Source: Actinomycetota bacterium
GTDB lineage: Bacteria > Actinomycetota > Actinomycetes > Actinomycetales > Microbacteriaceae
NCBI GenBank assembly: GCA_009704605.1
Contig: WLDW01000062.1
Location: 1 to 5,582 of the forward strand
Length of the DNA: 5,582 bases
Direction of reading: 5' to 3'
Positions 1 through 5,436 of this stretch are shown piece after piece. A model generated the notes under the pieces. The model saw only the letters and a list, made by a program, of their open reading frames with translations. It did not search any database and was not told the origin of the DNA. Made by a program: the position numbers and the translations under genes. Numbering within the stretch: position 1 is the stretch's first letter; every line of letters begins with the position of its first letter.

Positions 1-175
1 GGATGAGGCCCTTTCGGCCTTAGACAAATTGGTTCAGTCACTAATCGAGCAAAGAAAACTAGCAAGAGACAACAAAGAATTTGAAACTTCTGATCGCATC
101 CGCGATCAGCTCAAGATCGCTGGAATCATCCTTGAGGATGAAGCTGGCTCAACCAATTGGAGCCTAGGTGCCTAG
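1..175 (+). CDS. cysS: Cysteine–tRNA ligase, C-terminal fragment (5' end outside window)
   Basis: This is the last 57 codons of a cytoplasmic class I aminoacyl-tRNA synthetase that charges tRNA-Cys. It is read from base 2 to the TAG at 173-175. What is visible is the small C-terminal helical domain typical of CysS: a long helix with the pattern LIEQRKLARDNKEFETSD, then RIRDQL, then IAGIILEDEAG and a terminal NWSL. In the family this appears as LIxxRxxARxxKDFxxADxIRDxLxxxGIxLEDxxxGTxW. The catalytic HIGH and KMSKS motifs and the zinc ligands lie upstream of the window and cannot be checked. The stop codon lies inside the start region of rlmB, so the two genes are almost certainly cotranscribed, an order often seen in actinobacteria. 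The identity rests on the C-terminal pattern plus the neighbour. Confidence 0.9.
   Translation, partial: DEALSALDKLVQSLIEQRKLARDNKEFETSDRIRDQLKIAGIILEDEAGSTNWSLGA
159..162 (+). promoter_or_regulatory. Ribosome binding site of rlmB
   Basis: GGAG lies five bases before the GTG at 168 and inside the 3' end of cysS. It supports the GTG start and the 8-base overlap between the two genes, because no in-frame ATG precedes the conserved extension motif. Confidence 0.6.
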
Positions 176-1199
176 TAAAGCTGCAAGACCAGGATCGGCT
201 AAAGGCAAAAAGGGACCAAGCGTTGGCACTGGTGGCCATGGCCGCAAAAGACTCGAGGGCAAAGGCCCTACCCCCAAGGCCGAAGATCGCAAAGGTCACA
301 AAGCCTTCCGAGCTAAAAAGTCTGCGGACAAGAAAAAAGCTGCGGGGGTTCGAGTAGGCCGTAAGGGTGAGTTTGTTGCCTCTGGGCCAAAAACTGCGGG
401 TGTTGCAGGGGCTGCTGCCCGCAAGGGAAAGCGCATCACAAAGGCAACAGAGAGCTTCGAGGTTCTATCGGGTCGAAATTCAGTGCTTGAAGCCCTGCGT
501 GCCAAAGTGCCCGCAACCACTTTGTATCTTGCCTCTCGAATTGAAATGGATGATCGAGTCAAGGAAGTCATTACCCTAGCTAATTTGCGAAAGATTCCAA
601 TCAGCGAAGTAACTCGCCCAGAAATTGATCGACTAACTGGTTTTGATTCTGTGCACCAGGGAGTTGCACTGCAAGTTCCTCCTTACAACTACGCGCACCC
701 AATGGAGCTGCTGGATAAAGTTCTATCGCGAGGTGCAACACCGTTGTTTGTTGCCCTTGATGGAATCACAGATCCAAGAAACCTCGGTGCGATTATTCGC
801 TCTGTGGCAGCATTTGGTGGCCACGGCGTTATCTTGCCTCAGCGTCGATCTACTGGTGTAACAGCTTCCGCGTGGAAGACTTCCGCGGGTGCGGCGGCAA
901 GAGTTCCAGTTGCTCTAGCAGCAAATCTAAACGCGACACTTAAGGAATTCAAGAAAAGAAAAGTATTTGTCGTTGGCTTAGATGGCGGGGGAGATATGTC
1001 GCTACCAAAATTCAACTTATCTAATGAACCACTGGTTCTGGTAGTTGGCTCAGAAGGAAAAGGGTTATCTCGCTTGGTTCAGGAAAACTGCGATGCGGTT
1101 TTATCTATCCCGATTGCCAAAGAAACCGAGTCTTTGAATGCCGGAATTGCGGCCTCGGTTGCGCTTTACGAGATTTCTAAATCTAGACCTAAACTCTAA
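168..1199 (+). CDS. rlmB: 23S rRNA (guanosine-2'-O-)-methyltransferase RlmB (TrmH/SpoU family) with basic N-terminal extension
   Basis: This SPOUT-class methyltransferase is expected to transfer a methyl group from S-adenosylmethionine to the 2'-O of a conserved guanosine (G2251 in E. coli) in the 23S rRNA P loop. Residues 1-95 are a Lys/Arg/Gly/Ala-rich, probably disordered extension. Residues about 96-170 form the L30e-like SpoU substrate-binding domain (FEVLSGRNSVLEAL to HQGVALQV). Residues about 192-338 form the knotted catalytic domain. Motif 1 is LDGITDPRNLGAIIR (N205, R211), motif 2 is VVGSEGKGLS (from residue 292), and motif 3 is IPIAKETESLNAGIAASVALYE (S322, N324). At 343 residues it is about 100 longer than the E. 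coli enzyme, and the excess is the N-terminal tail usual in actinobacteria. The GTG start is supported by GGAG five bases upstream. The start overlaps the cysS stop by 8 bases, suggesting translational coupling. The exact target nucleotide is inferred from the family. Confidence 0.95.
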   Translation: MPSKAARPGSAKGKKGPSVGTGGHGRKRLEGKGPTPKAEDRKGHKAFRAKKSADKKKAAGVRVGRKGEFVASGPKTAGVAGAAARKGKRITKATESFEVLSGRNSVLEALRAKVPATTLYLASRIEMDDRVKEVITLANLRKIPISEVTRPEIDRLTGFDSVHQGVALQVPPYNYAHPMELLDKVLSRGATPLFVALDGITDPRNLGAIIRSVAAFGGHGVILPQRRSTGVTASAWKTSAGAAARVPVALAANLNATLKEFKKRKVFVVGLDGGGDMSLPKFNLSNEPLVLVVGSEGKGLSRLVQENCDAVLSIPIAKETESLNAGIAASVALYEISKSRPKL

Positions 1200-1223
1200 A
1201 ACCAAGCTCTAGACCTTATCTCG
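1169..1223. repeat. Imperfect nested inverted repeat spanning the convergent gene ends
   Basis: Outer arms CGAGAT (1169-1174) and ATCTCG (1218-1223) enclose inner arms TCTAGA (1182-1187) and TCTAGA (1208-1213). The two stop codons, rlmB TAA at 1197-1199 and the minus-strand TAG at 1209-1211, lie within the structure. A folded RNA could act as a weak bidirectional 3'-end structure. There is no U-tract after it in either direction, so it is not a classical intrinsic terminator, and arms this short could occur by chance. Confidence 0.3.
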
Positions 1224-2513
1224 CCAGTCGCCTTCCTCATCTTCATCTACTTCAATGGTGCCTGAAGGGATTGCGGTTGGCAAAGTGATCGCCTCAGTCA
1301 CAGGAGCAATTAGAGCTTCTTCATCTCTGCGGTGAGCCAAGACATTCACGACGTAGGAATTAACGGCTTCTTCCATTGGAACCTTTCGGTCCAGCTTCTC
1401 GGCCAGCTCCCAGCGGTGAAGTAGCACCTGGTGGAAAACCTCGGCTGGCTCTAAGCGCCTTGAGTACTCGCGGGGAATTGCCTTAACCACAGGCTCAAAC
1501 ACTTCGCTAAGCCAGCGGTGAGCTAGAACTTCCTCGTCGCCTTCGGGATCGATTTTTACCCTAAAGGCATCCAGGTCGTTGAGTAACTTGCGAGATTGGT
1601 TTTCTTGAACATCCAAACCAGTTAGTCGAATTAACCTTCTGGTGTGGTGACCGGCGTCTACTACCTTTGGTTGAATCTTTAGGCTATTTCCAGTTTCGTC
1701 GGCTTTGATCATTAGCTCTTCAATGTCAAAACCCAAAGCGTTTAGTTTTTCTACTCTTTGGTTTATTCTCCAACGTTCATCTTTGTCAAATACTTCAGCG
1801 GCTGTTAACTCTTTCCAAAGATCGTGATATTTGTTTACGATTCTTTCGCTTGTGGCGTTTGGATCTACGCCTTCGCCTGCTCGACCGCTGGCTACCAGAT
1901 CCATTAGTTCGCCCGCTATGTTTATGCGCGCAATTTCTAAATCGTTTTCGCGCTGACCGGCAGATAATCCTGATTCGTGCAGCTGACCTGTTTCTGCGTC
2001 TACTAGGTATGCAGCGAATGCACCGGCGTCACGGCGAAAAAGTGTATTTGAAAGCGATACGTCTCCCCAGAAAAAACCTTCGAGATGCAATCTCACTAGA
2101 AGTACCGCTAGTGCGTCAACCAACCTGGTTGCTGTTTCCGCTCGGAGTCCCCGCGACCACATCGCGCGGTAGGGAAGTGAAAACTTTAGATGTCTGGTGA
2201 TTAGCGCGGCAGGCAACTCGTTGCCGTCTTTATCGCGTCGATTTCTGATATTGGCAAATGGCTCTACGCAAGGAATGTCTAGTTTTTGAAGCTCCTTTAG
2301 CATTTCGTATTCTCGCTTAGCAAGATCGGGAAGAGTTTCCTTGATTGCAATAACGTGCCCGCTGAGGTGAGCAAAGCGAACGGTGTGCCGTGAAAGACCC
2401 TTGGGTAAAGCCGCGATGTTTTCTTCGGGCCAATCTTCTAACGGCAAATGCCACGGAAGATCCAGCAGAGCCGGATCGACCGTGGCAGCCGTTATATCAA
2501 GTGCTTGGGTCAT
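1209..2513 (-). CDS. DUF4032-family protein with kinase-like N-terminal core
   Basis: This 434-residue soluble protein has no signal peptide or membrane segment. Its function is unproven; the family is often annotated only as DUF4032 or 'lipopolysaccharide kinase-like'. The N-terminal half has the layout of a protein/small-molecule kinase fold. It has a strand with lysine (VIAIKE, K58) and a following helix with glutamates (KREYEMLKEL, E68/E70). A catalytic-loop-like FFWGDVSLSNTLF follows (D151, N156), then a DFG-like position in YLVDAETG (D172). Residues about 220-400, helical and charged (IVNKYHDLWKEL, ALGFDIEELMIK, HHTRRLIRLTGLDVQENQSRKLLNDL, HRWLSEVFEPV), match my memory of the DUF4032 domain. 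The tail after 400 is acidic (EVDEDEEGDW). The ATG lies 6 bases after the ABC ATPase stop. The nearest GGAG-like sequence is about 18 bases upstream, so translation is probably coupled to the upstream gene. Its 3' end converges on rlmB. Confidence 0.85.
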   Translation of the reverse strand: MTQALDITAATVDPALLDLPWHLPLEDWPEENIAALPKGLSRHTVRFAHLSGHVIAIKETLPDLAKREYEMLKELQKLDIPCVEPFANIRNRRDKDGNELPAALITRHLKFSLPYRAMWSRGLRAETATRLVDALAVLLVRLHLEGFFWGDVSLSNTLFRRDAGAFAAYLVDAETGQLHESGLSAGQRENDLEIARINIAGELMDLVASGRAGEGVDPNATSERIVNKYHDLWKELTAAEVFDKDERWRINQRVEKLNALGFDIEELMIKADETGNSLKIQPKVVDAGHHTRRLIRLTGLDVQENQSRKLLNDLDAFRVKIDPEGDEEVLAHRWLSEVFEPVVKAIPREYSRRLEPAEVFHQVLLHRWELAEKLDRKVPMEEAVNSYVVNVLAHRRDEEALIAPVTEAITLPTAIPSGTIEVDEDEEGDWRDKV

Positions 2514-2519
2514 GTTGCG

Positions 2520-3596
2520 CTAGTTAAGACGCTCTCCTGTTTCCACATCGAAGATGTGCATGATGCCACCTTCTGGGTTGAGAAATACAGTCTCGCCCTT
2601 GTGAGGGTGGTCTCGTCCATCAACGCGAGCAACCAGCTCAATTTCTCCGCCATCAAGCTTGGCTCGACCGTAAAGGTAACCATCAGATCCAAGTTCCTCG
2701 ACCACGTCAATCTCTACAGAGATTCCCTTGGAGTTTGAAACATCGATGTTTTCTGGTCTGATACCAAGTGTCACCTTCTTGGCCTTGGTCTTGGAAAGGA
2801 TGTTGCTTGGAATCGAAACCACCGTGTTTCCAAACTTCACGCCACCGTCGACGATCTCGGCGTCAAGCAAGTTCATGGCTGGTGAGCCAATGAAACCGGC
2901 AACAAACACGTTCTTTGGAGCTTCGTAAAGCTCACGTGGGGTGGCAACTTGCTGGAGGACTCCATCTTTCAAAACCGCTACGCGGTCTCCCATGGTCATG
3001 GCTTCAACCTGGTCGTGGGTTACGTAAACAGTTGTGACTCCCAAGCGGCGCTGAAGCGATGCAATCTGAGTTCTGGTTTGAACGCGAAGTTTGGCGTCCA
3101 AGTTGGAAAGTGGCTCATCCATGAGAAACACCTGAGGCTGACGAACAATTGCTCGCCCCATCGCTACACGCTGGCGCTGACCACCGGAGAGAGCTTTCGG
3201 CTTTCTGTTTAGGTATGGTTCAAGATCCAATAACTTGGCCGCGTCAAGAACTCGGGCGGCTCTTTCCTCTTTCGCAACACCAGCAATCTTGAGCGCAAAG
3301 CCCATGTTTTCCGCCACAGTCATGTGTGGGTAAAGAGCATAGTTTTGGAAAACCATTGCTATGTCACGATCTTTTGGTGGGATGTTAGTGACATCTCGAT
3401 CACCGATGTAAACCTTGCCGCCGTTTATTTCTTCAAGACCTGCGAGCATTCGCAGAGTCGTTGACTTTCCGCAACCGGAAGGTCCAACTAGAACTAAAAA
3501 CTCGCCGTCGGCGATTTCTAGGTCTATTGAGTCAACTGCAGGTGTTGTTCCACCTGGATAGGTTCTGGTGGCCTTTTCGAATTTAACTGTTGCCAA
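2520..3596 (-). CDS. ugpC: MalK/MsiK/UgpC-family sugar ABC importer ATP-binding protein (orphan)
   Basis: This 358-residue cytoplasmic ATPase of the CUT1 carbohydrate-importer class powers uptake through permeases that are not encoded here. The nucleotide-binding domain (about 3-235) has Walker A GPSGCGKST (38-46), Q-loop Q84 in VFQNYALYPHMTV, signature LSGGQ (136-140), Walker B VFLMDEP (156-162), D-loop SNLD (164-167) and switch H194. The hallmark FIGSPAMN (235-242) leads into the MalK-type regulatory TOBE/OB domain, which includes GIRPENI (278-284), and the protein ends at VETGERLN. Length is normal for the family. The start codon is TTG, chosen because AAGGAG lies seven bases upstream and the conserved N-terminus begins right there. 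No binding protein or permease adjoins it, as with MsiK of Streptomyces, which serves several sugar systems. The specific substrate, and hence the symbol ugpC, is a family label only. The DUF4032 gene follows in the same operon. Confidence 0.93.
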   Translation of the reverse strand: MATVKFEKATRTYPGGTTPAVDSIDLEIADGEFLVLVGPSGCGKSTTLRMLAGLEEINGGKVYIGDRDVTNIPPKDRDIAMVFQNYALYPHMTVAENMGFALKIAGVAKEERAARVLDAAKLLDLEPYLNRKPKALSGGQRQRVAMGRAIVRQPQVFLMDEPLSNLDAKLRVQTRTQIASLQRRLGVTTVYVTHDQVEAMTMGDRVAVLKDGVLQQVATPRELYEAPKNVFVAGFIGSPAMNLLDAEIVDGGVKFGNTVVSIPSNILSKTKAKKVTLGIRPENIDVSNSKGISVEIDVVEELGSDGYLYGRAKLDGGEIELVARVDGRDHPHKGETVFLNPEGGIMHIFDVETGERLN

Positions 3597-3603
3597 TTTA
3601 GTA

Positions 3604-3609
3604 CTCCTT
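3604..3609 (-). promoter_or_regulatory. Ribosome binding site of the ABC ATPase gene
   Basis: Read on the minus strand this is AAGGAG, seven bases before the TTG at 3596-3594. It is the strongest ribosome binding site in the window and fixes the TTG as the start of the ATPase gene. Confidence 0.75.
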
Positions 3610-3611
3610 CA

Positions 3612-3629
3612 CCGGCAGGTACGTGCCGG
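3612..3629. promoter_or_regulatory. 18-base near-perfect palindrome upstream of the ABC ATPase gene
   Basis: CCGGCAGGTACGTGCCGG is symmetric at 16 of 18 positions, with one mismatched G/G pair and a GTAC centre. It lies two bases upstream of the ATPase ribosome binding site, so it would be in the 5' leader if transcription starts farther upstream. It could be an operator for a sugar-responsive repressor, or in RNA a hairpin with six G/C-rich pairs next to the ribosome binding site. Which of these applies, if either, cannot be told from sequence. Confidence 0.5.
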
Positions 3630-3639
3630 ACGATCCTTT

Positions 3640-3649
3640 GTGAATTCAC
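3640..3649. promoter_or_regulatory. Perfect 10-base palindrome GTGAATTCAC in the divergent intergenic region
   Basis: This is a perfect inverted repeat whose symmetry does not extend into the flanks. It sits about 45 bases before the ATPase start and 95 bases before the DsbA-like start, a plausible operator position for the minus-strand operon. No regulator is encoded in the window, so its role is inference. Confidence 0.35.
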
Positions 3650-3668
3650 CTTCAGAAGCCTCCGAAGG
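3649..3668. repeat. Inverted repeat CCTTC/GAAGG in the divergent intergenic region
   Basis: CCTTC (3649-3653) and GAAGG (3664-3668) are separated by 10 bases, and a smaller CTTC-A-GAAG repeat is nested at 3650-3658. It abuts the GTGAATTCAC palindrome. It may be part of a compound operator or an RNA hairpin, but arms this short could also be chance. Confidence 0.25.
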
Positions 3669-3731
3669 ATAACTCAAGTATCCCACCAGAATCCAAGCCA
3701 GCCATAACCAGCTGGGCCAAGAATCGTCCTG

Positions 3732-3743
3732 TAAACTACCAAA
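3732..3743 (+). promoter_or_regulatory. Candidate -10 element for leaderless transcription of the DsbA-like gene
   Basis: TAAACT (3732-3737), preceded by TG (extended -10-like, TGTAAACT read from 3730 with shared T), ends six bases before the ATG at 3744. This is the spacing expected if transcription starts on the A of the start codon. No Shine-Dalgarno-like sequence is visible in the 20 bases before the ATG, which agrees with leaderless translation, common in actinobacteria. No convincing -35 box is seen. Confidence 0.45.
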
Positions 3744-4595
3744 ATGACCTCAAACACCCCAAGACCTACCAGATCAGAACAACGTGAAGCCGCTCGCGCG
3801 AAGGCTAAAGCCATGAGAGAGCAGCAGAAGAAAGGGGATAAGCGAAACCGTATCCTTATCCAGATCGGTATCGTTACCTCTGTTTTAGTGGCCACCGGTG
3901 CCATTGCATTCACGGTCTTCTCAGCTAGCACCCAGTCACAGGCCGTTCCGGTCAACGCAAGCTTTAATGACGGCGTAAAAGTCGGAAGTGGATTAAAGGT
4001 TTACACCCCAGAATTCACTCCACCAATGACCCAGACAAACCCGGTTGAGATCAAGATCTACATCGATTACCAATGTCCAATTTGTGCAATCTTTGAACTT
4101 CCTAACTCCGAACAGCTAGAAAACTGGGTTTCTACTGGCGCTGCAACCATGGAGATACACCCGCTATCTTTCCTAGATGGCCGCGGCTCACCAAACGCCT
4201 TTTCTTCCAGAGCAGCTAACGCTTCTTTGTGTGTAGCTGATTACTCACCAGATCATTTCTTCAAGTACAACACCAGGCTGTTCCAATCCCAACCGGCTGA
4301 AGGGGCGAGCGGACCAGAAAATTCCGAATTGATAGCCTTTGCGCAAGAAGTTGGAGTAACAAACACCGAAGAGGTAAGTAACTGCATCAACACCAAAATG
4401 TTTGGATCGTTTATAAAGGATGCAACTGAACGTGCACTTTCCGAGCCAATACCAGGAACTGAACTTCGAGTTACTGGCACCCCAGGAATTTTTGTTAATG
4501 GTCAGCAATACACTTGGGCGACTGGTGATGAGTTAGCAAGCCCAGCTCGCTTTGCACAGTTTGTGCAACTAGTCACGGCTGAAACCACCGAGTAG
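3744..4595 (+). CDS. Membrane-anchored DsbA-family thioredoxin-like oxidoreductase
   Basis: This 283-residue predicted thiol-disulfide oxidoreductase would act outside the cytoplasmic membrane in forming or isomerising disulfides of exported proteins. Residues 1-36 are a strongly basic, Arg/Lys/Glu-rich cytoplasmic segment, probably helical. One transmembrane segment follows at about 37-60 (ILIQIGIVTSVLVATGAIAFTVF), placing the rest outside. The thioredoxin-fold domain spans about 80-280. It contains active-site CPIC (C111-C114) in IYIDYQCPICAIFE, a DsbA-like helical insertion (about 150-235), and the cis-proline loop TGTPGIFVNG (P247). C163 and C214 in the insertion may form a second, structural disulfide. 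This matches the thioredoxin_4/DsbA-like group common in actinobacteria. The electron acceptor (VKOR or DsbB) is not in the window. The gene is probably first in a two-gene unit with the deacetylase 8 bases downstream. Whether it is mainly an oxidase is inferred from the family. Confidence 0.9.
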   Translation: MTSNTPRPTRSEQREAARAKAKAMREQQKKGDKRNRILIQIGIVTSVLVATGAIAFTVFSASTQSQAVPVNASFNDGVKVGSGLKVYTPEFTPPMTQTNPVEIKIYIDYQCPICAIFELPNSEQLENWVSTGAATMEIHPLSFLDGRGSPNAFSSRAANASLCVADYSPDHFFKYNTRLFQSQPAEGASGPENSELIAFAQEVGVTNTEEVSNCINTKMFGSFIKDATERALSEPIPGTELRVTGTPGIFVNGQQYTWATGDELASPARFAQFVQLVTAETTE

Positions 4596-4598
4596 GGA
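4594..4598 (+). promoter_or_regulatory. Ribosome binding site of the polysaccharide deacetylase gene
   Basis: AGGGA overlaps the stop codon of the upstream DsbA-like gene and lies five bases before the TTG at 4604. An in-frame TGA at 4580-4582 closes the frame upstream with no other start in between, so the TTG is the first possible start. Confidence 0.5.
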
Positions 4599-4603
4599 AA
4601 AAC

Positions 4604-5374
4604 TTGCTCAGAAGAGAATTCCTCGCGGCCAGTGCCGCGGGGTTTTTCTTTCCCGACGTTAACCAATCAGCCAAGCCACCCATTTTGGTGCCCGAGAGGG
4701 CAATCGACGGAGAAGTAAAGAATCAGCTTGGAAGATTTGGATTTAGTCGCGAGCAATTACCTGAGGGAAAAATTGCAACCCTGCCAGTCTCAAATGTAAA
4801 GCGCATTGCTTGGACGGTGGATGATGGAGCCAGCACTGAGGGGATTGAGGACTATCTGGATTTCATGCAGGAGCATGATCTTCGCATGACTTTTTTTGTT
4901 ACCTCGCAATACCCCGGATGGATTTCGAATAGAGCTCAAGTCCAAGAGTTAATTGATGCCGGTAATCTTCAGGTAGCAAATCACACTCACTCTCATCCAA
5001 GCCTTAGAGAATCCTCCAATTCGCAAATTGTTGAACAGCTAACTCGTTGCGGAAAATTCATCGAAGATACCTTCGGTGTAAAGGCCCAGCCGTATTTTCG
5101 ACCACCCTACGGTCACATCGATTCCAGGGTTGCCTCTATTGCCAGCGAAATTGGATACACAAGCCCAATCATGTGGAGTGGAACTTTGGGGGACAGCGCA
5201 AGCCAAAGACGAAATTCAATAGTTCAACTGGGCAATAAATACCTACAAAACGGCAACATCTTGCTCGATCACTTCAACGCAAGGACCCCAAAGTCGGTCT
5301 TTGATGAATTATTAAAGCTGCTAAAGCAGCGCAAGTTACAGACCGTGACACTCGACGATGTCTTCTATTACTAG
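4604..5374 (+). CDS. Polysaccharide deacetylase (NodB homology, carbohydrate esterase 4), predicted exported
   Basis: This 256-residue predicted metal-dependent enzyme would remove acetyl groups from N- or O-acetylated sugars, probably on peptidoglycan or another envelope glycan. It begins MLRREFLAASAAGFFF, a very short Tat-like signal (RREFL plus a small hydrophobic stretch). The NodB domain covers about 66-252. Motif 1 is TVDDG (D73 probable base, D74 metal ligand) and motif 2 is HTHSH (H127 and H131 metal ligands). Motif 3 is RPPYG (166-170), motif 4 is around W191, and motif 5 is ILLDHF (H223). All key residues are present, so it should be active. The TTG start is the only choice, because an in-frame stop lies just upstream. 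It follows the DsbA-like gene by 8 bases and is probably cotranscribed. The substrate cannot be told from sequence. A single Cys (C149) makes it an unlikely disulfide client of its neighbour. Confidence 0.92.
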   Translation: MLRREFLAASAAGFFFPDVNQSAKPPILVPERAIDGEVKNQLGRFGFSREQLPEGKIATLPVSNVKRIAWTVDDGASTEGIEDYLDFMQEHDLRMTFFVTSQYPGWISNRAQVQELIDAGNLQVANHTHSHPSLRESSNSQIVEQLTRCGKFIEDTFGVKAQPYFRPPYGHIDSRVASIASEIGYTSPIMWSGTLGDSASQRRNSIVQLGNKYLQNGNILLDHFNARTPKSVFDELLKLLKQRKLQTVTLDDVFYY

Positions 5375-5393
5375 GAAATTCTGCTAGAACGGG

Positions 5394-5425
5394 TTTTTGG
5401 ATAGGCTAGAGCTGTACTTAGCCAA
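5394..5425 (+). promoter_or_regulatory. Possible promoter of the tRNA-Thr gene
   Basis: Two -10-like hexamers lie just upstream of the tRNA: TAGGCT (5403-5408), a form common in actinobacterial promoters, and TGTACT (5413-5418). Either would start transcription about 10 to 20 bases before the mature 5' end. No good -35 hexamer is found at standard spacing from either. Readthrough from the deacetylase gene is also possible, because no strong terminator separates them. Confidence 0.3.
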
Positions 5426-5436
5426 GCTAGGTGCAG

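Noticed and set aside
1182..1216. 9-base direct repeat TCTAGACCT at 1182-1190 and 1208-1216
   Set aside because: A single short duplication without further copies or flanking mobile-element features. The shared TCTAGA core is already covered by the inverted-repeat entry, and it is probably chance.
1850..2200. A 116-codon open frame on the + strand opposite the DUF4032 gene
   Set aside because: The opposite strand encodes a coherent kinase-like domain at the same place, while this frame yields an Arg/Leu-rich product with no recognisable motif. It is a shadow of the minus-strand gene.
3674..3955. A 93-codon minus-strand open frame covering the divergent promoter region and the start of the DsbA-like gene
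   Set aside because: It would occlude the intergenic region and is antisense to the basic N-terminus and membrane segment of the DsbA-like protein. No ribosome binding site or family pattern supports it.
5379..5398. Possible intrinsic terminator after the deacetylase: TTCT-GCT-AGAA followed by CGGG and five T
   Set aside because: The stem has only four weak pairs and is separated from the T run by four bases, too unstable for a normal intrinsic terminator.
5404..5423. GGCTA/TAGCC inverted repeat (5404-5408, 5419-5423) upstream of the tRNA
   Set aside because: Five-base arms with a 10-base loop overlap the candidate -10 hexamers. There is no T run after it, so it is neither a terminator nor a convincing operator.
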